From the NCBI GenBank assembly GCA_003695765.1, contig RFHQ01000161.1, forward strand, positions 1 to 35,044: 35,044 nt of DNA. Direction: 5' to 3'. Position 1 is the first letter of the stretch. Every line of letters begins with the position of its first letter. The notes below the pieces were generated by a model, which was given only the letters and a program-made list of their open reading frames with translations, did not search any database and was not told the DNA's origin. This stretch comes from Gammaproteobacteria bacterium (GTDB lineage: Bacteria; Pseudomonadota; Gammaproteobacteria; Steroidobacterales; GCA-2729495). Of this stretch, positions 8,474 through 17,865 are shown piece by piece. Position numbers and translations under genes: made by a program.

Positions 8474-9598
8474 GTGGGCGATCGGGCCGGCCTCCGGCTC
8501 GCCGCCCGCGCCTTGTTACCGGCCGCGGCGCTGTCTCTCGGGGCCTGCCTGTACGTCGGGCCGACCGGCAGCCATTACGAACCGAGTTATCCGTCGTCGG
8601 CCGCGACGGTGCGCCACGACCCCGCCGGCGGCTTCTGTGGACCTGCGGCGAGCTTGCGTCTTCCGCTGCACGACAACGCGGCGGTGCTGAATGCGCAACT
8701 CGTCGAACAGCGCGGGCGCCGGCTGGAGCTGCGCCTGCGGCTGGCGCTGCGCCCGGGCTCGCGTGCGCGCTTCCAGGGCAGAACGATCCTGCTGCACGAC
8801 CCGGACGAGGGCCGAGACTGGCGCATCGAGGATGCCCGTGTCGCCGTCAGCCAGATGTTGCCACCCTGGCCGGTCAGCGCCGAGCGTCCCTTGTCGCTCG
8901 AACTGCTCGCCCCGACGGCAGCCGATGCCCTGCCGGGCGATGCGTCGGCCGAGGCATCCTGGCGTGCGGTTCTGCCCGGCATCTGGCCCGAGCGGATCCG
9001 CGTCCAGCCGCCACCGCTGCTCGTCGACGGGCAGCGGATCGACCCGCCGCCGTTGATGCTGGCGGCCGATGCGGCAGAACGGGCTGCACGGATCGCCGAC
9101 GCAGGCGGCCCGTCCGGCAGCTGGTGGTGGCCCTATCACCTGCAGGCGCCAGTCGAGGCGCCGCTGTCGCTTGCCCCGGGGCTCGCGCTGTCGATCCGTG
9201 CGACCGCGACACACCTGGCCTTGGACCGCGTGCAAGGCGTCGAGGTCGAGTTGCAGCTGCGATTCGGCCCCGGCCGGCAATGGCGGCTGGCCGAGCCGCG
9301 CACCCTGGTTGGTGACCCCAGCAGCGGACAGCAATGGTCTCTGCCGGTGGAGCGCCTGAGCCTTCGTTACGACCCCTTCCGGCTGCCACTGGATGCAGTG
9401 ATGCACGCGCGCGGCAGTCCCGCCTGGCCTGAGCTCGCGATGCTACAGGCCAGCGGCGTCTGGCAGGTCAGCGAACGCGCGTTGCCGGGGCTGGATGTGC
9501 AATTGCCCGCGATCGAGATCGACGGGGAACTGATCGAGCTGGCGCCGTTGCGTTTCAAAAGGCAATTGTCGGTGGGCGTGGTGCCGCTGAACTGCTGA
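8474..9598 (+). CDS. Unrecognised lipoprotein
   Basis: I prefer the GTG at 8474, which has a GAGGGGAT ribosome site just upstream and gives 374 residues. An ATG at 8417 in the same frame would add 19 Arg-rich residues. The N-terminus is a lipoprotein signal, LRLAARALLPAAALSLGAC, with the lipidated Cys at residue 25. The mature part is rich in Leu, Arg and Pro and appears to hold two related beta-rich halves: RLELRLRLALRPGSRARFQGRTILLHDPDEGRDWRIE near 90 and VQGVEVELQLRFGPGRQWRLAEPRTLVGDPSSGQQW near 255. That suggests an internal duplication. I do not recognise a family. It should be anchored in the envelope facing the periplasm. The next gene is convergent, 17 bases away. Confidence 0.75.
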   Translation: MGDRAGLRLAARALLPAAALSLGACLYVGPTGSHYEPSYPSSAATVRHDPAGGFCGPAASLRLPLHDNAAVLNAQLVEQRGRRLELRLRLALRPGSRARFQGRTILLHDPDEGRDWRIEDARVAVSQMLPPWPVSAERPLSLELLAPTAADALPGDASAEASWRAVLPGIWPERIRVQPPPLLVDGQRIDPPPLMLAADAAERAARIADAGGPSGSWWWPYHLQAPVEAPLSLAPGLALSIRATATHLALDRVQGVEVELQLRFGPGRQWRLAEPRTLVGDPSSGQQWSLPVERLSLRYDPFRLPLDAVMHARGSPAWPELAMLQASGVWQVSERALPGLDVQLPAIEIDGELIELAPLRFKRQLSVGVVPLNC

Positions 9599-9615
9599 GC
9601 GCAGGAAACAGCGGA

Positions 9616-11667
9616 TCAGCTGGCCTCCGACAGCGCGGCAGCCAGCTCTTCCAGGCTGTGCACCGGCGCCTCGCAGCGGCTGCCACGGCAGACATAGGCC
9701 ACCGGCCCCTCCGCCGCTTCGCGCAGCGCCAGCCCGGCCGGCAGGCGGGCAGCCGGCGGAATCGCGAAGGCCAGCCGTTGCGGCGCGTAGACGGCCTGCA
9801 CGCTGGCCAGCCATTCGCCGGTCACCGCCGGCTCGCCGCGGATCACGACGATCGTCGGCTCGTCCAGGCTTTCCTCGAGCGCGTTCAGCAGGCCGGGATG
9901 GCCGTGCGGGAATTCCTCGAGCAGGCCCCGGGCCGCCGCCAGCGTCCGGTCGCTGGACTCGATGTAGCGGGTCTCGCCGAGCAGGTGACCGAGGCGGCGC
10001 AGGGCCAGCGCAGCGACAGCGTTGCCGGAAGGCAGCGCATCGTCGGCCATCGGTCGCGGCCGGTGAATCAGGGCTTCATGATCGTGCGCGGTGAAATAGA
10101 AGCCGCCGCGTTCCGTATCCATGAAACGCTGCAGTAACTGCTCCGCGAGCCAGCTGGCAAAGTCCAGGCGCGCGTCGTCCCAGTGGGCCTGCAGCAGTTC
10201 CAGCGTGGCATCCAGCAGGAAGGCATGATCGTCGAGGTAGGCAGGCAAGCGCGCGCGGCCGTCCTTGTAGCAGGCCAGCAGTCGGCCGTCGACGATCAGC
10301 TGTTCGCGAATGAAATCCAGCGCATCACTGGCTGCCTGGATCAGCTCGGGACGCTGCAGGGCGCGACCGGCGATGGCCAGCCCCCGGATCGCCAGCGCAT
10401 CCCAGCTGACCAGCTGTTTCTCGTCACGCAGCGGCCAGTTGCGTGCATCCCGGGCGGCCAGCAGTTTCGAGCGCGCACTGGCTAGCAGGCGGCGGGCCGC
10501 GGATTCACTGACACCCGCGGCCTCGGCCGCCGCGCTCAGCGACCGGGCCTGATGGAGGTGCCAGCGGCCCTCGAAGTTCGGCGCCTCGTCGAGGCCGTAG
10601 CGGGCCGCGAACACGGCGTATTCCTCGCTATCCAGTAACTTGCGCGCCTGGTCCGGGGTCCACAGGTAGAAGCGCCCTTCCTTGCCATCGGAATCGGCGT
10701 CCAGGGCCGCATAGAAACCTTCCTCCGGCGCATGCATATCGCGTAGTAACCAGTCGGCGGTCTCGGTCGCCACCGCGCGGTACAGCTCGTCGCCACTGAC
10801 CAGCCAGGCCTGGGCATACAGGGCCAGCAGCTGGCCATTGTCGTAGAGCATCTTTTCGAAGTGCGGGATGCGCCAGTAGCGATCCACGGCGTAGCGGAAG
10901 AAGCCACCGCCGAGCTGATCGTAGATGCCTCCCTCGGCCATGCGGGTCAGGGTCAGTGCAACGGCGAACAAGGCCTCGGTGTCCGGCTCGCTGCCGTGCG
11001 CGGTCCGGCGCCAGTGGCGCAGCAGCCGCTCCAGGACCGGCGCCTGCGGGAACTTCGGCGCGCCGCCGAAACCGCCATGCTCGCGGTCGAACTGGCCCAG
11101 CAAGGCATCGCGACCGGCCACCAGCAAGACCTCGGCCTGCCCGCCGGTCGGTGTGTCGCCACGGTCCAGTCGTTCGAGTGCCTCGACCAGTGCCTGCCCG
11201 GTCTGGCGGATCTCGTCCTGGTGCGTCGCGTAGTACTCGGCGATCTTCTCGAGCAAGTCCGGAAAAGCCGGCATGCCGTGGCGTGGTTGGTCCGGAAAAT
11301 ACGTGCCGCCGAAGAACGGCCGCTGGTCTGCCGGGTGCAGGAACATCGTCAGCGGCCAGCCGCCGGGGCGGCGCGTGATCAACTGGTGCGCCAGCTGGTA
11401 GATGCGGTCCAGGTCCGGACGCTCCTCGCGATCGACTTTGATGTTCACGAAGTGGCGATTCATCAAGGCGGCGATGTCCGGGTTTTCGAAGGACTCGTGG
11501 GCCATGACGTGGCACCAGTGACAGGCCGAATAGCCGATCGACAGCAGGATCGGCTTGTTTTCGGCGCGCGCCTTGGCCAGCGCTTCCTCACCCCAGGGAT
11601 ACCAGTCCACCGGGTTGTCGGCGTGCTGCAGCAGGTAGGGGCTGGTTTCGTCGGCGAGGCGGTTCAT
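9616..11667 (-). CDS. DUF255 thioredoxin-fold protein (YyaL/SSP411 family)
   Basis: The product is 683 residues from the ATG at 11667, which gives the family's standard N-terminus [24 protein letters not shown]. The first 170 residues form the thioredoxin-like DUF255 domain with a C-H-W-C pair at Cys49 and Cys52 ([14 protein letters not shown]). The remainder is the (alpha/alpha)6 barrel related to N-acylglucosamine epimerases, including [28 protein letters not shown] and [20 protein letters not shown]. Members occur from bacteria to the mammalian spermatogenesis-associated protein 20, but no reaction is established. The protein has no signal peptide and should be cytoplasmic. A frame continuing upstream to 11766 overlaps the divergent lgt promoter region and is not needed. 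Confidence 0.93.
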   Translation of the reverse strand: MNRLADETSPYLLQHADNPVDWYPWGEEALAKARAENKPILLSIGYSACHWCHVMAHESFENPDIAALMNRHFVNIKVDREERPDLDRIYQLAHQLITRRPGGWPLTMFLHPADQRPFFGGTYFPDQPRHGMPAFPDLLEKIAEYYATHQDEIRQTGQALVEALERLDRGDTPTGGQAEVLLVAGRDALLGQFDREHGGFGGAPKFPQAPVLERLLRHWRRTAHGSEPDTEALFAVALTLTRMAEGGIYDQLGGGFFRYAVDRYWRIPHFEKMLYDNGQLLALYAQAWLVSGDELYRAVATETADWLLRDMHAPEEGFYAALDADSDGKEGRFYLWTPDQARKLLDSEEYAVFAARYGLDEAPNFEGRWHLHQARSLSAAAEAAGVSESAARRLLASARSKLLAARDARNWPLRDEKQLVSWDALAIRGLAIAGRALQRPELIQAASDALDFIREQLIVDGRLLACYKDGRARLPAYLDDHAFLLDATLELLQAHWDDARLDFASWLAEQLLQRFMDTERGGFYFTAHDHEALIHRPRPMADDALPSGNAVAALALRRLGHLLGETRYIESSDRTLAAARGLLEEFPHGHPGLLNALEESLDEPTIVVIRGEPAVTGEWLASVQAVYAPQRLAFAIPPAARLPAGLALREAAEGPVAYVCRGSRCEAPVHSLEELAAALSEAS

Positions 11668-11692
11668 CGCGGATCCCGTGGGCGGACTGGCG

Positions 11693-11698
11693 ACTATA
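11693..11698 (-). promoter_or_regulatory. Candidate -10 box (TATAGT) for the DUF255 gene
   Basis: TATAGT on the minus strand lies 26 bases before the ATG at 11667. No convincing -35 box is found at the expected distance. On the plus strand TAAACT at 11728-11733 could serve lgt in the same 112-base divergent region. Both are weak calls. Confidence 0.3.
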
Positions 11699-11779
11699 CA
11701 CGACGCCTGTGGCCGCAGCCGGAGTGCTAAACTCGCCGGCGGCGGCGCCGCAGCACTTGCGCTCACAGGCAGGACTCCG

Positions 11780-12655
11780 ATGATCGACTACCCCGGCTTC
11801 GACCCGGTCGCCATCCACATCGGCCCGCTGGCCATTCGCTGGTACGGGCTGATGTACCTCGTCGGCTTCGCTGGCGGCTGGTATCTCGCCCGGCGCCGCG
11901 CGCAGCAGCCGCAGGCGCCCTGCCGGCCGGAGCAGGTGGACGATCTGCTGTTCTACGTGGCTCTGGGCGTGATCGTCGGCGGGCGGGTCGGCTATATGCT
12001 GTTCTATGGCTGGCAGCAGCTCGTTGCCGAGCCGTTGAGCCTGTTCCGGGTCTGGGAGGGCGGCATGTCTTTCCATGGCGGCCTGCTCGGCGTCATCGTG
12101 GCCTTGTGGCTGTTCGCGCGCAAGCTGAAGCGCGGATTCTGGGAACTGACCGATTTCGTCGCGCCACTGGTGCCGGTCGGTCTCGGAGCCGGGCGGATCG
12201 GCAATTTCATCAACGGCGAGCTCTGGGGAGCGCCGACGACGCTGCCCTGGGGCATGCGGGTCGGCTGCGACGCGAACCCGGTGCTTTGTTACCGGCAGCT
12301 CGGACTGCCGCCGGAAACGGCGCTGAGCCCGCCGCTGCACCCGACACCGCTGTACGAAGCCACGCTCGAGGGGCTGCTGCTGTTCCTCGTGCTCTGGCTG
12401 TATTCAGCCAGGCCGCGGCCGGTCATGTCGGTATCGGCGCTGTTCCTGATCTGTTACGCCGGGTTCCGATTCGGCATCGAGTTCCTGCGGCTGCCCGATG
12501 CCCATATCGGTTACCTGGCCTTCGGCTGGGTGACGATGGGCCAGTTGCTGAGCCTGCCGATGTTCATCGCCGGGCTGATCCTCTGGTGGCTCTCCCGGCG
12601 GCGGCCGGCTGGCCTGCCGGCGTCAGGACCCACAGACGGGGCAGGCCAGCCGTGA
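11780..12655 (+). CDS. lgt: Prolipoprotein diacylglyceryl transferase
   Basis: The product is 291 residues; the ATG at 11780 has an AGGA site 5 bases upstream. The Lgt signature [15 protein letters not shown] is present near residue 140, along with [13 protein letters not shown] containing the conserved His, and [12 protein letters not shown] towards the C-terminus. About seven membrane helices are visible. Lgt sits in the inner membrane and transfers diacylglyceryl from phosphatidylglycerol to the lipobox Cys of prolipoproteins, the first step of lipoprotein maturation; substrates encoded in this window include RlpA, the subtilase and the unknown lipoprotein. Its stop overlaps the thyA start as GTGA. 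The lgt-thyA order is widely conserved in gammaproteobacteria. Confidence 0.97.
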   Translation: MIDYPGFDPVAIHIGPLAIRWYGLMYLVGFAGGWYLARRRAQQPQAPCRPEQVDDLLFYVALGVIVGGRVGYMLFYGWQQLVAEPLSLFRVWEGGMSFHGGLLGVIVALWLFARKLKRGFWELTDFVAPLVPVGLGAGRIGNFINGELWGAPTTLPWGMRVGCDANPVLCYRQLGLPPETALSPPLHPTPLYEATLEGLLLFLVLWLYSARPRPVMSVSALFLICYAGFRFGIEFLRLPDAHIGYLAFGWVTMGQLLSLPMFIAGLILWWLSRRRPAGLPASGPTDGAGQP

Positions 12656-13446
12656 AGCAATACCTAGCATTGATGCGGCGCGCCCGGGACAGCGGCGCGC
12701 GCAAGGAAGACCGGACCGGCACCGGCACGCTGAGCGTGTTCGGCCACCAGATGCGCTTCGATCTGGACGAAGGCTTTCCCCTGGTCACGACCAAGAAGCT
12801 GCACATCAAGTCGATCGTCTATGAACTGCTGTGGTTCCTGCGCGGCGACAGCAATGTCCGCTGGCTCCAGCAGCATGGGGTCAGCATCTGGGACGAGTGG
12901 GCCGACGAAAACGGTGATCTGGGCCCGGTCTACGGCGTCCAATGGCGGTCCTGGCCGGCCGCCGACGGCCGGCGCATCGACCAGATCAGCGAGTTGCTCC
13001 AGACCCTGCGCAACAACCCCGATTCGCGGCGCATGCTGGTCTGTGCCTGGAATGTCGGCGAACTGGAGCGTATGGCATTGCCACCCTGTCATTGCCTGTT
13101 CCAGTTCTACGTGGCCGACGGACGCCTGTCCTGTCAGCTCTACCAGCGCAGCGCCGATATCTTCCTCGGCGTGCCGTTCAACATCGCCTCCTATGCGCTG
13201 CTGACGCACATGGTGGCGCAGCAGGTCGGACTGCGGCCGGGCGAGTTCATCTGGACCGGCGGCGACTGCCACCTGTACCTCAACCATCTCGAGCAGGCCG
13301 ACGAGCAGTTACGGCGCGAACCCTTGCCGCTGCCGCGGCTGGTCATCCGGCGACGCCCGCCGAGCCTGTTCGACTACGAGTTCGAGGATTTCGAGATCCA
13401 GGGCTACGAGGCGCATCCGCACATCCGGGCCGCGGTCGCCGTCTGA
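12652..13446 (+). CDS. thyA: Thymidylate synthase
   Basis: The start is the GTG at 12652, overlapping the lgt stop by 4 bases. It gives exactly 264 residues, the length of the E. coli enzyme, and the family N-terminus KQYLALMRR. The nucleophile is Cys146 in [13 protein letters not shown]. The dUMP-binding arginine lies in the early [13 protein letters not shown] segment, and [23 protein letters not shown] and HLYLNHLEQ are conserved family blocks. ThyA methylates dUMP to dTMP using methylene-tetrahydrofolate in the cytoplasm. Frames extending upstream into lgt are out of register with that gene and are not real. The convergent apaH stop lies 1 base beyond the thyA stop. Confidence 0.98.
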   Translation: MKQYLALMRRARDSGARKEDRTGTGTLSVFGHQMRFDLDEGFPLVTTKKLHIKSIVYELLWFLRGDSNVRWLQQHGVSIWDEWADENGDLGPVYGVQWRSWPAADGRRIDQISELLQTLRNNPDSRRMLVCAWNVGELERMALPPCHCLFQFYVADGRLSCQLYQRSADIFLGVPFNIASYALLTHMVAQQVGLRPGEFIWTGGDCHLYLNHLEQADEQLRREPLPLPRLVIRRRPPSLFDYEFEDFEIQGYEAHPHIRAAVAV

Positions 13447-13447
13447 T

Positions 13448-14278
13448 TCAGTCGCCGATCGCCCGGTAGCCCGGCGAGGCCACGCTGACGAGGCGCAGCG
13501 GGCCGTCGATCCGGGCTGCCGTGAGCTGCCCGCCCCAGACACAGCCGGTGTCCAGTCCCAGCAGGTTTTCGCGCAGCAGCAGCCCCAGCGCCGACCAATG
13601 ACCGAAGATCACCCGCACCGCGGCGGTTGCGCGCCCCGGCACCTCGAACCAGGGCAGCAGGCCCGGCGGTGGCTGATCGGGTGGCCCCTTGCTGTCGAAA
13701 TCCAGGCGCCCGTCGGCGCTGCAGAAGCGGATGCGGGTCAGGCAATTGGTGATGCAGCGCAGCCGATCCGTGCCCTCGAGCCCATCGTCCCAGCGGTCCG
13801 GTTGCGCACCGTACATGCTGCGCAGGAACTCACCGGCTGCCTCGCCCTGCAGGCAGTCGCTGACTTCCCGCGCCAGCTTGACCGTCTGCAGCGGATTCCA
13901 GGCCGGCGCCGCACCGGCATGCACGAGCAGGGAGTTCAGGTCCGGCCGGTAGTGCGCCAGCGGCCGCCGCCGCAACCAGTCGATCAGTTCGTCGCGATCC
14001 GGCGCGCTCAGCACGGCGTGGAGATCGCCCGCCGCGACCGGCGGGTCGCCGGCCAGCGCGCAGGCCAGCAGGTGCAGGTCGTGGTTGCCGAGCGTGACGA
14101 TCGCCTGATCGCCGAGATCGCGGACGCGGCGCAGCACCTCCAGCGACCGCGGACCGCGGTTGACCAGGTCACCGACGAACCAGAGTTCGTCGCGGCCGCG
14201 CACCGGCCCGAGGCGGTCGAGCAGGGCGCAGAGTTCGGCGTCGCAGCCCTGCACGTCGCCGATCGCGTAGATGGCCAT
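13448..14278 (-). CDS. apaH: Symmetrical bis(5'-nucleosyl)-tetraphosphatase
   Basis: The product is 276 residues with the metallophosphoesterase metal motifs in order: YAIGDVQGC (residues 4-12), FVGDLVNRGPRS (about 34-45), VTLGNHDLHLL (about 61-71), and conserved His residues in LLVHAG and VIFGHWSALG. ApaH hydrolyses Ap4A to two ADP in the cytoplasm, limiting the stress nucleotide and controlling Np4 capping of mRNA in E. coli. It is the last gene of the lptD-surA-pdxA-rsmA-apaG-apaH cluster, 7 bases after apaG, the classic gammaproteobacterial order. It ends 1 base from thyA on the opposite strand. Confidence 0.97.
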   Translation of the reverse strand: MAIYAIGDVQGCDAELCALLDRLGPVRGRDELWFVGDLVNRGPRSLEVLRRVRDLGDQAIVTLGNHDLHLLACALAGDPPVAAGDLHAVLSAPDRDELIDWLRRRPLAHYRPDLNSLLVHAGAAPAWNPLQTVKLAREVSDCLQGEAAGEFLRSMYGAQPDRWDDGLEGTDRLRCITNCLTRIRFCSADGRLDFDSKGPPDQPPPGLLPWFEVPGRATAAVRVIFGHWSALGLLLRENLLGLDTGCVWGGQLTAARIDGPLRLVSVASPGYRAIGD

Positions 14279-14285
14279 CCGGCAG

Positions 14286-14675
14286 TCAGTTCAGGACGCC
14301 GGGGACGGCCAGCCTGAAGCGCGGGATCCGCGCCTCGAAGCCGGTGCCATCGTCACTGAGCATGCCGTAGCTGCCTTCCATCGTGCCGACCGGCGTCTCC
14401 AGCACCGCACCGCTGGAATAACGGTGCATGCGTCCCGGCAGGATCCGCGGCTGTTCGCCGACGACGCCGTCGCCGCGCACTTCCTGCACCTTGCCGTTGC
14501 CGTCGGTGATCAGCCAGTGGCGCGTCAGCAGCTTGGCCGGCAAGGCGCCGTTGTTGCGGATCGTGATCGTATACGCGAACACGTAACGATTGTCCGGCGG
14601 GTCCGACTGGTCCGCCAGGAAGCTGCTCTGCACCTCGATCAGAATGCTGTCGCCGAGTTCGTCCTGCCTGTCCAT
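14286..14675 (-). CDS. apaG: ApaG/DUF525 protein
   Basis: The product is 129 residues, the usual family length, from the ATG at 14675. Family features include the N-terminal [27 protein letters not shown] strand pair, [25 protein letters not shown] with the glycine-rich segment, and the C-terminal GTMEGSYGM. The fold is an immunoglobulin-like beta sandwich. A phosphate or nucleotide role has been proposed but its job in bacteria is not settled. It lies 10 bases after rsmA and 7 before apaH, inside the conserved operon. Confidence 0.95.
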   Translation of the reverse strand: MDRQDELGDSILIEVQSSFLADQSDPPDNRYVFAYTITIRNNGALPAKLLTRHWLITDGNGKVQEVRGDGVVGEQPRILPGRMHRYSSGAVLETPVGTMEGSYGMLSDDGTGFEARIPRFRLAVPGVLN

Positions 14676-14685
14676 CGACGGGATT

Positions 14686-15480
14686 CTAACCCGGCGGCCG
14701 GCGGCCACGCGCTGCGCTGGCATTCGCCAGGGCCACGAACTGCTCTGGCGCGAGGGTCTCCGGGCGGGCCTTGGGATCGATGCCCAGCGCTCTGATGTCC
14801 CGTGGCGGCAACAGCGGGGCGAGGCTGTTGGCGAGCTGCTTCCGGCGCAGGGAGAACGCCCGCCGCAGCAGCTCGTCGAAACCCCGGCGGTCATCGATCC
14901 GGTCGGCGAGGCTGCGGTCCGGAACCAGGCGCAGGAAGGCCGACTCGACTTTCGGCGGGGGACGAAAGGCGCCGGGCGCGATGCGGAACAGCGGTTCGGC
15001 CCGGCAGCGGACCGCCAGCGCCACGCTGAGCCGCCCGTAGGCCTTGCTGCCCGGGCCAGCAACGATGCGGTCGACGACCTCCTTCTGCAGCATCAGGTGC
15101 AGGTCGGCGAAACGCTCGGAATGCTCCAGCAGGTGAAACAGCAGCGGCGTGGAGATGTTGTACGGCAGGTTCCCGGCCAGCCGCCACACCCTGCCCGGCA
15201 GCTTCGCAAAATCGAAGCGCAGCGCATCGGCTTGCACGACGCGAAGCGCCGGCGTGCGCAGGCGGGCACTGAGTCCGGCGGCCAGTGCGCGATCGAGTTC
15301 AATGGCCGTGACCTCGACGCCGGCACCCAGTAGCGGTTCGGTCAGGGCGCCGGTACCGGGACCGATCTCGACGAAGCGTTGCCCGGGCAGCGGCGCGATG
15401 GCGCGAAGGATCTTCGCGATGACGTTGCGGTCGTGCAGGAAATGCTGCCCCAGCCGCTTGCGGGGGCGCGGCCCGTTCAA
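14686..15480 (-). CDS. rsmA: 16S rRNA (adenine1518/1519-N6)-dimethyltransferase
   Basis: The product is 264 residues. The start appears to be TTG, which overlaps the pdxA stop as TTGA and gives [15 protein letters not shown], exactly where family members begin; no ATG or GTG is available nearby. The S-adenosylmethionine site is [13 protein letters not shown] (about 38-50) and the catalytic motif is NLPY (104-107). [13 protein letters not shown] is the conserved C-terminal motif. RsmA (KsgA) dimethylates two adjacent adenosines in helix 45 of 16S rRNA late in 30S assembly, in the cytoplasm. A weak AGG precedes the TTG, so expression is probably coupled to pdxA. Confidence 0.95.
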   Translation of the reverse strand: MNGPRPRKRLGQHFLHDRNVIAKILRAIAPLPGQRFVEIGPGTGALTEPLLGAGVEVTAIELDRALAAGLSARLRTPALRVVQADALRFDFAKLPGRVWRLAGNLPYNISTPLLFHLLEHSERFADLHLMLQKEVVDRIVAGPGSKAYGRLSVALAVRCRAEPLFRIAPGAFRPPPKVESAFLRLVPDRSLADRIDDRRGFDELLRRAFSLRRKQLANSLAPLLPPRDIRALGIDPKARPETLAPEQFVALANASAARGRRPPG

Positions 15481-16481
15481 GGCCTGGTGCCCGCCATGCG
15501 CGCGGCGAGTTCCAGTGCCGCGACCAGGCTGCCGGCGTCGGCTTTGCCACTGCCGGCCAGCGCCAGCGCCGTGCCGTGGTCCACCGAGCAGCGGACGATC
15601 GGCAGGCCCAGGGTCACGTTCACGGCCCGGCCGAAACCGACGTGTTTCAGCACCGGCAGCCCCTGATCGTGGTACATCGCCAGCACCGCGTCCGCCTGCG
15701 CCAGCGCTGCCGGCGTGAATGCGGTGTCGGCGCTGAGTGGCCCGACGAGCTGCATGCCCTCGGCGCGTGCCGCGTCGATCGCCGGTGCGATCGTATCCAG
15801 TTCCTCTCGCCCCAGGTGCCCGGATTCCCCGGCGTGAGGGTTCAGGCCGAGCACCTGGATCCGCGGCTCGGCGATGCCGAAACGCTGCCGCAGGCCGTCG
15901 GCGAGCACGCGCAGGCTGCCGAGCACCCGGTCACGGTTGATCGCGTCCGGCACCGCCCGCAAGGGCAGGTGGGTCGTGACCAGCGCGACCCGCAACTCGC
16001 CGGCGACCAGCAGCATCAGTGGCAAGTCGCAGCCGCAGCGCCTGGCGAGGTACTCGGTGTGGCCGGTGAATTCGATGCCGGCGTCGTTGATCACGCCCTT
16101 GTGCATGGGCCCGGTGACCAGCGCCGCGAACTCGCCGGCCAGGCAGCCGTCGCAGGCGCGATCCAGGGCGGCCAGCAGAGGCGCCGCATTGGCCGCCTCG
16201 AGCTGGCCCGGCCGGACCGTGGTGAGCAGCGGCCGCTCGCAGACCAGCATGCGCCCCGCGCTGGCCGGCCGCGGGGGAGATTCACGTCGGTAACTGCTGA
16301 TATTCAGCGGCAGCTGCAACTCGCGCGCCCGGGCCGCCAGCATGGCCGGATCGGCGACCACGACCAGCTCGAACGGCCAGTCGCGCTGCGCCAGCATGAC
16401 AGCGAGATCCGGGCCGATGCCGGCGGGTTCGCCGGGTGTCAGCGCGATGCGCGGAACCGGCGCTTCCGTTGCCTCGTGCAT
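15477..16481 (-). CDS. pdxA: 4-hydroxythreonine-4-phosphate dehydrogenase
   Basis: The product is 334 residues from the ATG at 16481. Motifs in order are RIALTPGEPAGIGPDL at the N-terminus, LVTGPMHKGVIN, FTGHTEYLA, LNPHAGESGHLGREE and YHDQGLPVLKHVGFGRAVNVTLGLPIVRCSVDHGTA. These supply the zinc-binding His residues and the NAD site. PdxA oxidises 4-phosphohydroxy-L-threonine in the DXP-dependent route to pyridoxal 5'-phosphate, in the cytoplasm. The gene sits 24 bases after surA and overlaps rsmA by 4 bases. Its product cofactor is used by the Dat enzyme encoded elsewhere in the window, though that link is only incidental. Confidence 0.97.
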   Translation of the reverse strand: MHEATEAPVPRIALTPGEPAGIGPDLAVMLAQRDWPFELVVVADPAMLAARARELQLPLNISSYRRESPPRPASAGRMLVCERPLLTTVRPGQLEAANAAPLLAALDRACDGCLAGEFAALVTGPMHKGVINDAGIEFTGHTEYLARRCGCDLPLMLLVAGELRVALVTTHLPLRAVPDAINRDRVLGSLRVLADGLRQRFGIAEPRIQVLGLNPHAGESGHLGREELDTIAPAIDAARAEGMQLVGPLSADTAFTPAALAQADAVLAMYHDQGLPVLKHVGFGRAVNVTLGLPIVRCSVDHGTALALAGSGKADAGSLVAALELAARMAGTRP

Positions 16482-16505
16482 GCGCGGCTCCGCGGCCGGC
16501 GACCG

Positions 16506-17813
16506 TCAGAGACGGTACTCGACGTAGGCTTCGTCGCGGAGGCGGCGCGCCCACAGCTCCGACTCCTCGCCGAGCTTGCTGTTGCGGATCGCGGCGATGG
16601 CCTTCTGGCGTTCGACTTCCTCGGTCGTATCCTCGACGCGGCGCTCGAGCACCTGGACGATATGCCAGCCGAACGGCGTCTTGAACGGCTCGCTGATGAC
16701 GCCGATCGGCAGTGACTCGACTTTTTCCCGGAACTCGGGCACGAAGACATCCGGGCTGGTCCAGCCCATGTCGCCGCCATCGACGGCAGAACCCGGATCT
16801 TCCGACAGCACCTTGGCGACGGCCGCGAAGTCGTCGCCGCCGATGATCTGTGAACGAACCTCCAGCAGCTTCTGGCGCACCGCCTGGTCGTCCAGCACCT
16901 CGTTCGTGGTCATCAGGATGTGCCGGACGTGCACCTGCTTCTGCAGGATCGGTTCGCCGCCGCGGCGGTTGTCCAGCCGCACCAGATGAAAGCCGCTGTT
17001 GCTGCGAATCGGCTCAGAGACCTGCCCCACCTGCAGGCCGGGCACCACGTCCGCGAAGATGGTCGGCAGTTCGTTGCCCTTGCGCCAGCCGAGCTTGCCG
17101 CCTTCCAGCGCGTTCTGGCCGTCCGAATTCGCGATCGCCAGTTGCGCGAAGTCTTCACCCGCCTGCGCCCGCCGGTACAGCTCCTCGATGCGCGCCCGGG
17201 CCGCGGCGATCTCCTGCTGCGTGGCCGTCGGCGAGACGGAGACCAGGATCTGCGAGATCTCGAATTCCTGGTTGGCGAACTTGCGGCCTTCCTGGCGCTC
17301 CAGGTATTCGTCGATTTCCCGCGGCGACACGTTGATCCGGGAAATCACGTCCCGCTGCCGCAGCTGTTCTACGGCGAGCTGATTGCGCAGTTCGTTGCGG
17401 TAGGTGCCGTAGTCGATGCCTTCGGCGGCGAGGGCTTCCGGCAGCTTCGCAAGGCTCACGCCGTTGCGTTCGGCGATGTTCGCCAGCGCCGCATTCAGGG
17501 TCTCGTCGGAGATGCGGATGCCCACCCGTTCCGCCCGCTGCAGCTGGATGCGCTGGATCACCAGCCGTTCGAGCACCTGGGGCACGAGCTGGGCCGGCGG
17601 TGGCACCGGCTGGCCGGCTGCCTGCAGGCGCTGCACGATGCGGCGAGTCTCGGAGTCCAGTTCGCTCTTCAGGACCACGCCGTCATTGACGACCGCGGCG
17701 ATGCCGTCGAGCAACTGCCCGTGCTCGCTGAGTTCGCGGGTCTGCGCGGGCGCCGCCTGCGGCAGTGCCGCCATCAGGACGGCCGCAAGGCAGGTGACGA
17801 TGCGGATCTTCAT
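16506..17813 (-). CDS. surA: Periplasmic chaperone and peptidyl-prolyl isomerase SurA
   Basis: From the ATG at 17813 the product is 435 residues with a signal peptide (MKIRIVTCLAAVLMAALPQAAPAQT). An ATG three codons earlier (17822) is equally possible. The N-terminal chaperone domain starts LDGIAAVVNDGVVLKSELD. Two parvulin domains follow, the first ending FHLVRLDNRRGG and the second beginning VRHILMTTNEV and ending WHIVQVLERR. A C-terminal helix closes the chaperone core. SurA escorts unfolded outer-membrane proteins, LptD among them, through the periplasm to the BAM complex. Sitting 52 bases downstream of lptD, it forms the conserved pair in which chaperone and client are cotranscribed. Confidence 0.96.
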   Translation of the reverse strand: MKIRIVTCLAAVLMAALPQAAPAQTRELSEHGQLLDGIAAVVNDGVVLKSELDSETRRIVQRLQAAGQPVPPPAQLVPQVLERLVIQRIQLQRAERVGIRISDETLNAALANIAERNGVSLAKLPEALAAEGIDYGTYRNELRNQLAVEQLRQRDVISRINVSPREIDEYLERQEGRKFANQEFEISQILVSVSPTATQQEIAAARARIEELYRRAQAGEDFAQLAIANSDGQNALEGGKLGWRKGNELPTIFADVVPGLQVGQVSEPIRSNSGFHLVRLDNRRGGEPILQKQVHVRHILMTTNEVLDDQAVRQKLLEVRSQIIGGDDFAAVAKVLSEDPGSAVDGGDMGWTSPDVFVPEFREKVESLPIGVISEPFKTPFGWHIVQVLERRVEDTTEEVERQKAIAAIRNSKLGEESELWARRLRDEAYVEYRL

Positions 17814-17865
17814 CGGGAACATATCGGGTAGGCAGGGCAAGGTTTCAAGCACTCGCTGACCGTGA

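Noticed and set aside
12106-12651. A possible N-terminal extension of ThyA
   Set aside because: It lies within lgt in another register; the GTG at 12652 gives the exact family length and N-terminus.
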